NCBI RefSeq assembly: GCF_013347965.1
Contig: NZ_CP048810.1
Span: 6,137,501 to 6,201,500 of the forward strand
DNA from: Pseudomonas bijieensis
GTDB lineage: Bacteria > Pseudomonadota > Gammaproteobacteria > Pseudomonadales > Pseudomonadaceae
Length of the DNA stretch: 64,000 bases
Reading direction: 5' to 3'
The translations under genes and the position numbers were made by a program. The notes beneath the pieces are model-generated. The model did no database searches and was not told the DNA's origin. It was given only the letters and a program-made list of their open reading frames with translations. Below are positions 15,615 to 23,829 of this stretch, piece by piece. Position 1 is the stretch's first letter, and each line of letters opens with the position of its first letter.

Positions 15615-16361
15615 TCAGGCGCCGAAACCACCGTCGATGGTCAGGCTGGCACCGGTGATGTAGCCGGCTTCCGGCCCTGCCAGGTAAGCGACGAAGCTGG
15701 CGATTTCATCGACGTTGCCATAGCGCCCGATGGCCATCAGCGACATCAGGCTGGAGGCGAAGTCGCTGTCGGCCGGGTTCATGTCAGTGTCCACCGGGCC
15801 GGGCTGCACGTTGTTGACGGTGATGCCGCGCGGGCCGAGGTCACGGGCCAGGCCTTTGGTCAGGCCCACCAGCGCGGATTTGCTCATGGCGTACGTAGCG
15901 CCGCCGGCGAAGGGCATGCGGTCGGCATTGGTGCTGCCGATGTTGATGACCCGGCCACCTTCGCCCATGTGCCGCGCTGCCGCTTGGGTGGCGACGAACA
16001 CGCTGCGCACGTTGACGGCCAGGGTCTGGTCGAAATCTTCGAGTTTGAATTCATCCAGCGGCGCCATGGCCAGCACGCCCGCATTGTTGACCAGGATGTC
16101 CAACCGCCCAAAAGCCTCGACGGTGGCGGCGACGGCGTTACGGACGGCCTCGGCGTCGGCGCTGTCGGCCTTGATCGCCAGGGCCTTGCCGCCGGCTGCG
16201 GTGATGCTGTTCTGCAGTTCTTCAGACTTGGCGCCAGAGCTGACGTAGGTGAAGGCCACGGCGGCGCCTTCTGCTGCAAGGCGTTTGACGATGGCGGCGC
16301 CGATGCCGCGAGAACCGCCTTGGATCAAGGCGACTTTGCCGTTCAGTGCTTGGTTACTCAT
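15615..16361 (-). CDS. SDR family NAD(P)-dependent oxidoreductase
   Basis: A 248-residue classical short-chain dehydrogenase. The cofactor loop is ALIQGGSRGIGAAI (about residues 11-24), the structural NNAGV follows at about 87, and the catalytic set is Ser in INIGSTNADR with YAMSK as Tyr-x-x-x-Lys near residue 160. The final DGGFGA is the typical end of this subgroup (3-oxoacyl-ACP reductase-like). The start ATG 16361 has GGAGAAC upstream. It is divergent from the LysR gene at 16487 across a 125-bp gap with a 7-bp inverted repeat, so that regulator probably controls it. Confidence 0.85.
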   Translation of the reverse strand: MSNQALNGKVALIQGGSRGIGAAIVKRLAAEGAAVAFTYVSSGAKSEELQNSITAAGGKALAIKADSADAEAVRNAVAATVEAFGRLDILVNNAGVLAMAPLDEFKLEDFDQTLAVNVRSVFVATQAAARHMGEGGRVINIGSTNADRMPFAGGATYAMSKSALVGLTKGLARDLGPRGITVNNVQPGPVDTDMNPADSDFASSLMSLMAIGRYGNVDEIASFVAYLAGPEAGYITGASLTIDGGFGA

Positions 16362-16458
16362 GATGTTCTCCAAAAAGTGCCGGGGCGAGATGCCGCGGTG
16401 ATGGAGCGAGTATCAAGAAGGCGTCGTGGGCTGTGTAGACCTACATTGCTATAGTCTG

Positions 16459-16477
16459 TCTAAACCAAAAGTTTAGA
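16459..16477. promoter_or_regulatory. Inverted repeat, probable LysR operator
   Basis: TCTAAAC-caaaa-GTTTAGA is a perfect 7-bp inverted repeat with a 5-bp centre. It lies ten bases upstream of the LysR start codon, in the divergent gap with the SDR gene, where LysR proteins usually bind. Its closeness to ATG 16487 suggests negative autoregulation. Confidence 0.55.
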
Positions 16478-16486
16478 GTGTGGCGC

Positions 16487-17410
16487 ATGGAGACCTTTAA
16501 CAGTATCGAATGCTTTGTGCGTAGCGCGGAAGTCGGCAGCTTTGCCGAAGCGGCGCGACGCTTGAGCGTGACCCCCGCAGCGGTGGGTAAAAGCGTTGCC
16601 AAGCTGGAGGCGCGCATGGGCGTACGCCTGTTCCAGCGCAGCACCCGCAGCCTGAGGCTGACCGAAGCCGGTCAGTTGTTCCTGAGGGAAGTCGGCAGCA
16701 GCTTCAACACCATCCAGAACGCCGTCGCCAACCTGGCCAGCGCCGGAGGGCAACCGGCGGGGACGCTGAAGGTGAGCATGGGCACGGCGTTCGGTCGATT
16801 GTATGTCGTGCCCTTGCTGGGAGAGTTTCTGCGGCGCTACCCGGCGATCAACCCGGACTGGCATTTCGATAACCGCCAGGTGGACCTGATCGGCCAGGGC
16901 TTCGATGCCGCCATCGGCGGCGGTTTCGAACTGCCCCAGGGCGTGGTGGCGCGCAAGTTGACGGTGGCCCATCGGGTGCTGGTTGCATCCACGGACTATC
17001 TGCAAAGCCATGCCGCCGTGACAGAACCGGAAGATCTGTCACAACACCAAGGCATCCTGATTCGTTCGCCCCAGACCGGGCGCGTCCGTTCCTGGCAACT
17101 GACCAGCCGCAGTCGAGAACACAGGCCACTGACGCTCAAGACGCGCATGACCATGAGCGATTCGGAAGCCGACTGCGCGGCGGCCGCCCAAGGCTTGGGC
17201 ATCGGCCTGGTGAGCATGCCGATCGCCGTTCCCTTCCTGGAGTCCGGCGCGTTGCAGCGAGTGCTGCCGGACTGGTATGTCGATGATGGCAACATCTCCA
17301 TCTACTACGCCGAGCACAAACTCTTGCCGGGCAAGACCCGGGCGTTCGTGGATTTCATCATCGAGCAGTTTGCCGCGCAGGGGCTGGCGCAGCGGTTCAG
17401 TGCGGTCTGA
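16487..17410 (+). CDS. LysR family transcriptional regulator
   Basis: A 307-residue regulator starting at ATG 16487 (METFNSIECFVRSAEVGSFA); a GTG nine bases upstream is possible. The winged helix-turn-helix occupies about residues 5-65 (FAEAARRLSVTPAAVGKSVA is the recognition unit) and the periplasmic-binding-like effector domain the rest (GTLKVSMGTAFGRLYVVPLL onward). It belongs to the group next to SDR or quinone-reductase genes. Divergent from the SDR gene at 15615-16361, its likely target. Effector unknown. Confidence 0.88.
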   Translation: METFNSIECFVRSAEVGSFAEAARRLSVTPAAVGKSVAKLEARMGVRLFQRSTRSLRLTEAGQLFLREVGSSFNTIQNAVANLASAGGQPAGTLKVSMGTAFGRLYVVPLLGEFLRRYPAINPDWHFDNRQVDLIGQGFDAAIGGGFELPQGVVARKLTVAHRVLVASTDYLQSHAAVTEPEDLSQHQGILIRSPQTGRVRSWQLTSRSREHRPLTLKTRMTMSDSEADCAAAAQGLGIGLVSMPIAVPFLESGALQRVLPDWYVDDGNISIYYAEHKLLPGKTRAFVDFIIEQFAAQGLAQRFSAV

Positions 17411-17437
17411 GCTGGGCTTGGGACCGAGTTGGCCCCA

Positions 17438-17527
17438 ATCGCGAGCAGGCTCGCTCCGACAGAGTTGGATGTGTTCACAGACTTCTGATCACCACCCATC
17501 ACCTGTGGGAGCGAGCTTGCTCGCGAT
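17438..17527. repeat. REP pair, GTGGGAGC family
   Basis: The cores AATCGCGAGCAGGCTCGCTC and CTGTGGGAGCGAGCTTGCTC face each other around a 37-bp spacer. They lie between the convergent LysR and racemase-like genes. Confidence 0.85.
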
Positions 17528-17556
17528 TCGGGGCGCCTCGGCCCAAGGCTATGAAC

Positions 17557-18285
17557 TCACCGCCCAAATCGCCCCGGCCAGCCAATGATGGTCTTGGGCC
17601 GAGGTGTCGCATAGGTGCGCACTTTCGACGTCGACAACCCCAGCCGCACCAGCGATTCGGCAATGGTCACCGCCGCGGTCACCCCATCGACCACCGGCAC
17701 CCCGGTGCGCCGGCGGATCTGCTCATCGAGCCCGGCCATGCCGCCGCAGCCCAGGCAGATCACCTCGGCCTTGTCCTGGCTGACCGCCAGTTCGGCCTGC
17801 TGCACGATGGCTTCGACCGCCCGCTGCGGGTCTTGCTCCAGTTCCAGCACCGCCAGGCCGCTGGCCCGTACCGAGGCGCAGCGGTCGAACAGGCCGGAAA
17901 GCTTGAGCCGATCCTCGATCAGCGGCACGGTGCGGTCCAGGGTCGTGACCACCGAATAGGCATGACCGAGGAACATCGCGGTGCTGGCGCCGGCATCGGT
18001 GATGTCCACCACCGGCACGTTGAGCAGTTCCTGCAGGCCTTCACGGCCATGCTCGCCGTAGCCGGCCTGGATCACCGCGTCGAACGGCTGGTCGTAGGAC
18101 ATCACCCGGTCCATCACCGCGATGGCCGCCAGGTAACTTTCAAAATTGCCCTCGATGGAATCGGCACCGAAGTACGGCGTGAGCCCGACGATCTCGGTGC
18201 CCGGCGCGGCGACGGCCTGAGCCTGCCGGGCGATGGCTTGGGTGATGGATTCGGTGGTGTTGACGTTGACCACGAGAATTCGCAT
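17557..18285 (-). CDS. Asp/Glu/hydantoin racemase family protein
   Basis: A 242-residue protein from ATG 18285 (MRILVVNVNTTESITQAI, where the N-x-N-T binds the substrate carboxylate). The C-terminal half has the second catalytic cysteine in VICLGCGGMAGL. The first cysteine of two-base racemases, expected around residue 75, is not there: the segment reads VIQAGYGEHGREGL. This may mean a non-racemase activity or a different proton donor. The 61-bp gap to the upstream NCS1 permease gene on the same strand points to one operon, probably for uptake and use of a hydantoin- or allantoin-like compound. Confidence 0.75.
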   Translation of the reverse strand: MRILVVNVNTTESITQAIARQAQAVAAPGTEIVGLTPYFGADSIEGNFESYLAAIAVMDRVMSYDQPFDAVIQAGYGEHGREGLQELLNVPVVDITDAGASTAMFLGHAYSVVTTLDRTVPLIEDRLKLSGLFDRCASVRASGLAVLELEQDPQRAVEAIVQQAELAVSQDKAEVICLGCGGMAGLDEQIRRRTGVPVVDGVTAAVTIAESLVRLGLSTSKVRTYATPRPKTIIGWPGRFGR

Positions 18286-18346
18286 GAGCTGTCCTCCTTG
18301 ATGTAGAAAAATAAGCGACCCGAACCTGGCGAGCCGCTGGGGCCAA

Positions 18347-19876
18347 TTAATGACTGACGTTATCCACCGCGATGGCTTCGCCGCTGACATCTTCGTAATA
18401 CGGTTGGCGTTTGGCGATGATCAGGTACAGCAACCCTGCAATCGAAGCGCCAATCAGCCAGGAAAACGGTGAAACGGCGTCAAAACCTGGCACCAGGGCC
18501 AGGACAATCGCGATCAGCGCGGCCGGAATGAACGCCGCCACCGCACGCAGGTTGACCCCATTGCTGTAGAAGTACGCACCGTTGGGGTCTTCGCTATACA
18601 GTTGCGGCACGTTGATGCGGCCTTTTCGCAGCAGCCAGTAGTCGACCATGATCACCCCGTACAGCGGCCCGAGCAGGGCGCCGAGGCCGGACAGGAAATA
18701 CACGATCACCAGTGGGCTGTTGTAGAGGTTCCACGGCAGGATCAGCACGGCAATGGCGGCGCTGATCAGCCCGGCGCGGCGGAAGTTCAGGTACTTGGGC
18801 GCCAGGTTGCTGAGCACGAAGGCCGGGGCGACGAAGTTGGCCATGATGTTCACTGCCACGGTGACGATCAGGAAGGCCAGGCAGCCCAACACGAGGAAGA
18901 AGGTATTGGGGATCGAAGCGATCACCTGGGTCGGGCTTTCGATGATCTGCCCATTGATCTGGAATTGCGCACCGCAGAGCAGGATGGTGATCCCGGCGAA
19001 CACCAGGATATTTACCGGCAGGCCCCAGAAATTTCCGACGACGATGGTCCGACGGCACGGCGAGGAGCGGGCGAAGTCGCAGAAATTGAGAATCAAGGTG
19101 CCGTAGATCGACAGCCACAGCGCGCCGCCGGCAAAGATGTTGCGCCACATTTCACCACCGGTCAGCGGTTCGCGGATCGACCAGGCAATGGTGGCGCCGG
19201 CCTGGGTGTACATCCAGCCGGCCAGGGCCGCGACGGTCACCAGTATCACTGGGCCGGCAAAGCCTTCGTAGCGGCGCACTGTTTCCATGCCGTAGGCCAG
19301 GATCACCAGTTGCACGAACCAGATCGCCACGAAACACACCCAGCCCAGGCTCGACAGGCCGAGGATCGAGTCGTGGTCATAGTCGGCGAAGCCGGGATGG
19401 ATCGCCACCAGCAAGACGCGAAAAACCACCGACGCCAGGTAGGTCTGGATGCCGAACCAGGCAATCGCAATCACAGCCCTGATCAACGCCGGGATCTGCG
19501 CCCCGTGGATGCCGAAACTGATCCGGCTGATCACCGGAAACGGCACCCCGGTTTTCTGCCCCATGTAGCCGGACAGGTTCATGAAGCCGTACACCAGCGC
19601 CGCGCCGATCCCCAGGGACAACAAGATCTGCCAGCCGCCCAGGCCCAGGGCATAGAGGCCAATGGCGAAGGAATAGTTGGCGATGTTGTGCACGTCGTTG
19701 GTCCACAGGGCAAAGATGCTGTAGCGACCCCAGCGTCGACCTTCGGCCTTGGTCGGCGCCAGGTCTTTGTTGTGCAGCCGCGGGCTCAGGGCCAGGGGCG
19801 CTGCGGTGTGGTCATCGAGGGCAGTGGTGGAGGAGGGCAGATCCAGCGCGATGTTATTGGAGAGACTTGTACGCAT
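18347..19876 (-). CDS. NCS1 family nucleobase/hydantoin/allantoin permease
   Basis: A 509-residue inner-membrane transporter with about twelve hydrophobic segments. I chose ATG 19876 for its GGAG ribosome site; the longer frame from 19963 begins with a non-conserved run. NCS1 features are seen: WTNDVHNIANYSFAIGLY in helix 1, VISRISFGIHGAQIPALIRA, and LNFCDFARSSPCRRTIVVGN in the middle of the protein. It resembles Mhp1 and bacterial allantoin permeases. Its operon partner is the racemase-like gene, so a ureide or hydantoin is a reasonable substrate guess. A TTGTATACAA palindrome lies upstream at 20045. Confidence 0.85.
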   Translation of the reverse strand: MRTSLSNNIALDLPSSTTALDDHTAAPLALSPRLHNKDLAPTKAEGRRWGRYSIFALWTNDVHNIANYSFAIGLYALGLGGWQILLSLGIGAALVYGFMNLSGYMGQKTGVPFPVISRISFGIHGAQIPALIRAVIAIAWFGIQTYLASVVFRVLLVAIHPGFADYDHDSILGLSSLGWVCFVAIWFVQLVILAYGMETVRRYEGFAGPVILVTVAALAGWMYTQAGATIAWSIREPLTGGEMWRNIFAGGALWLSIYGTLILNFCDFARSSPCRRTIVVGNFWGLPVNILVFAGITILLCGAQFQINGQIIESPTQVIASIPNTFFLVLGCLAFLIVTVAVNIMANFVAPAFVLSNLAPKYLNFRRAGLISAAIAVLILPWNLYNSPLVIVYFLSGLGALLGPLYGVIMVDYWLLRKGRINVPQLYSEDPNGAYFYSNGVNLRAVAAFIPAALIAIVLALVPGFDAVSPFSWLIGASIAGLLYLIIAKRQPYYEDVSGEAIAVDNVSH

Positions 19877-20044
19877 TCCGGCAGGCTCCTGATTCTCGGC
19901 GCCGCGATGACTGTGCATGAGCTTGAGGCTCGACAAATCTTCGTCGCGGCGGGTGAGCATCATTGGTTACGGGGCATCTGCAGCCTGTACGGGATAGGGC
20001 GCTTCAGGCTTGCGGATCTAAAGTGTGTGTATGTTTTATAAATG

Positions 20045-20054
20045 TTGTATACAA
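20045..20054. promoter_or_regulatory. TTGTATACAA palindrome upstream of the NCS1 operon
   Basis: A perfect 10-bp palindrome lies about 170 bp before the permease start. TGTATACA-type sites are typical of GntR/FCD regulators. No GntR gene is adjacent, so the regulator would be elsewhere. The rest of the gap from 19877 to 20324 holds a second small hairpin (TACGGA-tctatcg-TCCGTA, 20089-20107) and no gene. Confidence 0.4.
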
Positions 20055-20275
20055 AACACTTGTCGACTAAAGCCAAATTTATGCCACTTACGGATCTATC
20101 GTCCGTAGCGCTAATTTCGTTTTGTTATTGAGTCTGAATAACTAACTGAAATACCGTGATTTAAAACTGACCGTTTAAACAGGTATTTATTTTTTGGCGA
20201 ACGCCAGTAGGGTTGGATGGGCAGGCGAGGCGGGAAGGTGTGTGTAACCTTTCGGGGCATAAACGATATAAGTGC

Positions 20276-20310
20276 ACACAAAAATGCCACTTGTAGTGAC
20301 ATTTTTGTGT
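20276..20310. terminator. Long inverted repeat, terminator of cysH
   Basis: ACACAAAAATG and CATTTTTGTGT pair perfectly around a 13-nt centre that also pairs partly (CCACT/AGTGA). It lies 15 bp past the cysH stop codon and is symmetrical, so it could stop transcripts from either side. Confidence 0.65.
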
Positions 20311-20324
20311 ACAGGGTGAGAGGC

Positions 20325-21068
20325 TCAGACGGTCTTGGATTTGGCGATGATGTTCCCGGCATGCAGCCCGCATTCTTTCTGCGTGGCTTCTTCCCACCAC
20401 CAGCGGCCTTCGCGCTCGTGCTGGTTTGGCAGCACCGGGCGGGTGCAGGGCTCGCAGCCGATGCTGATGAAGCCGCGTTCATGCAGGCTGTTGTAAGGCA
20501 GCTCCAGCATGCGGATGTAGCCCCAGACTTCTTCGCTGGTCATCTGCGACAGCGGGTTGAACTTGTACAGGGTGCGCTCGGGGGTGGAGAACGCCGTGTC
20601 GATTTCCAACACCGCCACCTGGCTGCGGGTGCCGGGGCTCTGGTCGCGGCGCTGGCCGGTGGCCCAGGCACGGACATCGGTCAGTTTGCGTCGCAACGGT
20701 TCGATCTTGCGGATGCCGCAGCACTCGCCATGACCATCCTTGTAGAAGCTGAACAGGCCTTTTTCCTTCACGAAGGGTTCAAGTTTCGTGTAGTCCGGCG
20801 AGACCAGTTCGATGTCGATCTTGTAGTGCTCGCGTACCTGATCGATGAAACGATAGGTTTCCGGGTGCAGGCGGCCGGTGTCGAGGCTGAACACCTTGAC
20901 GTTCTTGTTCAGTTTCCAGGCCATGTCCACCAGCACCACGTCTTCGGCGCCGCTGAAAGATATCCACAGGTCATCGCCGAATTCGGCGAAGGCCAGCTTG
21001 AGGATGTCCTGCGGGGACTTGTTGGCATAGGTCGTGGCGAGTTCCACGACATCAAACGATGGGCTCAT
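20325..21068 (-). CDS. cysH: Assimilatory adenylyl-sulfate (APS) reductase
   Basis: A 247-residue enzyme that reduces APS to sulfite in cysteine synthesis, using thioredoxin. The PP-loop is [12 protein letters not shown] (about residues 36-47). The iron-sulfur cysteines that mark APS-type, as opposed to PAPS-type, reductases are present as ECCGIRK and GCEPCTRP, and the C-terminal catalytic cysteine is in KECGLH. Length and sequence match the Pseudomonas enzyme closely. It is divergent from thrH; pabB follows thrH in the opposite orientation, the order I recall from P. aeruginosa. Confidence 0.95.
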   Translation of the reverse strand: MSPSFDVVELATTYANKSPQDILKLAFAEFGDDLWISFSGAEDVVLVDMAWKLNKNVKVFSLDTGRLHPETYRFIDQVREHYKIDIELVSPDYTKLEPFVKEKGLFSFYKDGHGECCGIRKIEPLRRKLTDVRAWATGQRRDQSPGTRSQVAVLEIDTAFSTPERTLYKFNPLSQMTSEEVWGYIRMLELPYNSLHERGFISIGCEPCTRPVLPNQHEREGRWWWEEATQKECGLHAGNIIAKSKTV

Positions 21069-21242
21069 CAGGGCGGTTTCCTACAGGTCGGTGGCGCTGG
21101 GCGCTCTATATGGGGCTGATGGTAACAAAAGCTGTCGGGGCTGGCGCGTTCCTCTGCGTTGCGCGGACTTCGGCGAATGGCTAGAGTCGGCAGGCCTTTT
21201 GTTCGCTCAACCGATAAACATCAAAAAAAGTGGGAGTGTCTT

Positions 21243-21860
21243 GTGGAAATTGCCTGTCTCGACCTGGAAGGTGTGCTGGTCCCGGAGATCTGGATCGCCT
21301 TCGCCGAAAAAACCGGTATTGAGTCCCTCAGGGCGACCACTCGGGACATTCCCGACTATGACGTGCTGATGAAGCAACGCTTGCGTATCCTCGATGAGCA
21401 CGGCCTCAAGCTCTCCGACATCCAGGAAGTCATCGCCACCCTCAAGCCGCTGGACGGCGCCATCGAATTCGTCGACTGGCTGCGCGAACGCTTTCAGGTG
21501 GTGATTCTTTCCGACACGTTCTACGAATTTTCCCAGCCGTTGATGCGCCAGTTGGGCTTCCCGACATTGCTCTGCCATCGGCTGATTACCGATGACAGTG
21601 GGCGGGTGACCGGTTATCAACTGCGTCAGAAAGATCCCAAGCGCCAGTCGGTCCTGGCTTTCAAGAGCCTGTACTACCGGGTGATTGCGGCGGGGGATTC
21701 CTACAACGACACCACGATGCTGGGTGAAGCCGATGCCGGGATTCTGTTCCATGCGCCAGAGAACGTGATCCGTGAGTTCCCGCAGTTCCCGGCGGTGCAC
21801 ACGTTTGCCGAGTTGAAGCAGGAATTCCTCAAGGCTTCGAACCGCAGCCTCAGTCTGTAA
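21243..21860 (+). CDS. thrH: Phosphoserine phosphatase / homoserine phosphotransferase ThrH
   Basis: A 205-residue HAD enzyme from GTG 21243 (VEIACLDLEGVLVPEIWIAF), with GGGAG upstream. The nucleophile is in CLDLEGVL, motif II is VILSDTFYEF, the lysine is in RQKDPKRQS and motif IV is AAGDSYNDTTMLGEA. ThrH of P. aeruginosa removes phosphate from phosphoserine and can pass it to homoserine, bypassing thrB. Sequence and neighbours (cysH, pabB) support the name. Confidence 0.93.
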   Translation: MEIACLDLEGVLVPEIWIAFAEKTGIESLRATTRDIPDYDVLMKQRLRILDEHGLKLSDIQEVIATLKPLDGAIEFVDWLRERFQVVILSDTFYEFSQPLMRQLGFPTLLCHRLITDDSGRVTGYQLRQKDPKRQSVLAFKSLYYRVIAAGDSYNDTTMLGEADAGILFHAPENVIREFPQFPAVHTFAELKQEFLKASNRSLSL

Positions 21861-21868
21861 ACCCAATC

Positions 21869-22117
21869 CCCTGTGGGAGCGGGCTTGCTCGCGAAGGCGG
21901 TGGTCCAGCCGGCATTGATGTCGACTGACACACTGTCATCGCGGGCAAGCCTTGCTCCCACAGACTGGCGCTATACCCCTGTGGGAGCAAGGCTTGCCCG
22001 CGAAGGCGGTGGTCCAGCCGGCATTGATGTCGACTGACACACTGTCATCGCGGGCAAGCCTTGCTCCCACAGACTGGCGCTATACCCTCTGTGGGAGCAA
22101 GGCTTGCCCGCGATGCT
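21869..22117. repeat. Tandem array of GTGGGAGC-family REP pairs
   Basis: A 109-bp unit (core, spacer with GGTGGTCCAGCCGGCATTGA, inverse core, then ACTGGCGCTATACCC) occurs twice, nearly identical, followed by a third core. The second unit begins at 21979 and the third core at 22089. The two spacers read the same, so this is a recent tandem duplication. It lies between the convergent thrH and pabB genes. Confidence 0.9.
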
Positions 22118-22118
22118 T

Positions 22119-23462
22119 TTAGAGGTTCTGCAAGGTCTCAAGCAACACCCGAACCTTGGTAATCGACTCCTGATACTCGGCCTGCCAATCCGAGTCCGCG
22201 ACAATTCCGCCACCGCCCCAGCAACACACCTGCCCATCCTTGACCAGCAAACTGCGGATAGCGATGGAGCTGTCCATTTCCCCACGTACGTCCAGGTACA
22301 GCAACGAGCCGCAATACAGTCCGCGACGGGTCGGTTCGAGCTCGTCGATGATCTGCATGGCACGGATTTTCGGCGCGCCGGTGATCGAGCCACCGGGAAA
22401 GCTGCCGGCGATCAGGTCCAGGGCGTCCTTATCCACAGCCAGTTCGCCGGTCACGCTGCTGACCAGGTGATGCACGTTCGGGTAGCTTTCCAGGCTGAAT
22501 AACTCCGGCACCCGCACCGAGCCGATACGGCAGGTGCGGCCCAGGTCGTTGCGCAGCAGGTCGACGATCATCAGGTTTTCCGCCCGGTCCTTGGGGCTGG
22601 CCAGCAGCTCGGCGGCGTGGGCCGCGTCTTCCGCGGGCGTTGTGCCGCGGGGCCGGGTGCCTTTGATCGGCCGGGTTTCCACCTGGCCTTCGCTGACCTT
22701 GACGAAGCGTTCGGGGGACAGGCTCAGCACCGCGCCGCCATCGGGTAGGCTCTGGAAGCCGGAAAACGGCGTCGGGCAAGCTGCGCGCAGCGCCTGGTAG
22801 GCGGCCCAGGCATCACCCTGGCAGGGCGCGCGAAAGCGCTGGGCAAAGTTGACCTGGTAGCAGTCGCCGGCCTGGATATACGCCTGGATCCGTTCGAACG
22901 CCTGTCGATAGGCCTCGGCGCTGAGGTCGGGCGTCATGGGGCCTTCAAGGCTGAACGGGAGAACGGGCGCGGTGGTCGGCTGGCTGAACAGCGCTATCAG
23001 GCGTTGGCGTTCGTCTTCGGCGCAGTGGGGGTGGAACACCAGTTGGCTGGTGCCCACCTGGTGATCGCTGATCAAGGCCCAGTCGTACACGCCAAAACGC
23101 GCATCGGGCAGTTGCAGGTCGTCCTTGGCGTGGGACGGCAGGGCTTCGAGATGTCGGCCGAAGTCGTAGCTCAAGTAGCCGATCAGGCCGCCGGCGAAGG
23201 GCAATTGCACCGTGGCCGGTAGTACCGCGTCGCCCAGTTGCGTCAGCTGAATGCGCAGGCGTTGCAGGAAATCGCTACCGCTCTCGTCGGGCAACACTGC
23301 CAGTTGCTTCAGCGGCCAGGCACTGAGCAGGTCGTAACGTCCGCGCTCGGCACTCGGCCGTCCGCTGTCGAGCATGACGCTGCCAGGAGCGTGACGGATC
23401 GCCGCGAAATACTCGGCGGGGTTGGCGCGGTAGGGCAGCGGGTGTACGGAGCAGGTTGGCAT
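22119..23462 (-). CDS. pabB: Aminodeoxychorismate synthase component I
   Basis: A 447-residue enzyme that aminates chorismate for folate synthesis, working with the PabA amidotransferase encoded elsewhere. The chorismate-binding half shows QVNFAQRF, the family motif ETRPIKGTRPRG with the PabB-type lysine that attacks chorismate, LMIVDLLRNDLGR, and the terminal GGGIVADSD. The N-terminal domain (GGLIGYLSYDFGR) binds tryptophan in this enzyme class. Length is normal. The stop codon lies almost inside the REP array. Confidence 0.95.
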   Translation of the reverse strand: MPTCSVHPLPYRANPAEYFAAIRHAPGSVMLDSGRPSAERGRYDLLSAWPLKQLAVLPDESGSDFLQRLRIQLTQLGDAVLPATVQLPFAGGLIGYLSYDFGRHLEALPSHAKDDLQLPDARFGVYDWALISDHQVGTSQLVFHPHCAEDERQRLIALFSQPTTAPVLPFSLEGPMTPDLSAEAYRQAFERIQAYIQAGDCYQVNFAQRFRAPCQGDAWAAYQALRAACPTPFSGFQSLPDGGAVLSLSPERFVKVSEGQVETRPIKGTRPRGTTPAEDAAHAAELLASPKDRAENLMIVDLLRNDLGRTCRIGSVRVPELFSLESYPNVHHLVSSVTGELAVDKDALDLIAGSFPGGSITGAPKIRAMQIIDELEPTRRGLYCGSLLYLDVRGEMDSSIAIRSLLVKDGQVCCWGGGGIVADSDWQAEYQESITKVRVLLETLQNL

Positions 23463-23620
23463 GGGCGGGGCGGGTCGGCCGTTCAGGCGGGGTGGCGATT
23501 GTAATCCCCTGTGGGATTTGCTCCTAGAGGGATGTCGGAGATGAGCACGTCTGTGGTTATTGAAGCTATTTGGGTATAAGCGCTTTGTGGCTACCAGAAG
23601 CTATCTGGGGATGAACACTT

Positions 23621-23752
23621 TGTGGCGAGGGAGCTTGCTCCCGCTGGGTTGCGAAGCAACCCCCAGGGCAGTTGAACGCAATCACTCCGATGCACCGCGG
23701 TGCTGGCTTTGGGGTTGCTGCGCAACCCAGCGGAGCAAGCTCCCTCGCCACA
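23621..23752. repeat. REP pair with a long spacer, GTGGCGAGGG family
   Basis: The cores TGTGGCGAGGGAGCTTGCTC and AGCAAGCTCCCTCGCCACAG stand 90 bp apart, with an inner GGGTTGCGAAGCAACCCC and its partner GGGGTTGCTGCGCAACCC. Just beyond it (23770-23830) are short direct repeats, CCAGTCT and three TTAGCC, before the stop codon of the next gene. Confidence 0.88.
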
Positions 23753-23829
23753 GGGTTTCATGCTCCAGCCTCTTACTCCAGTCTCCAGTCTCCAACCTTA
23801 GCCTTAGCCTTAGCCTCCAGGTTAAAGCC

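Noticed and set aside
18602..20041. 479-residue plus-strand open frame over the NCS1 permease
   Set aside because: It is rich in His, Gln and Arg as expected of an antisense reading of a membrane-protein gene, and the permease on the other strand is clear.
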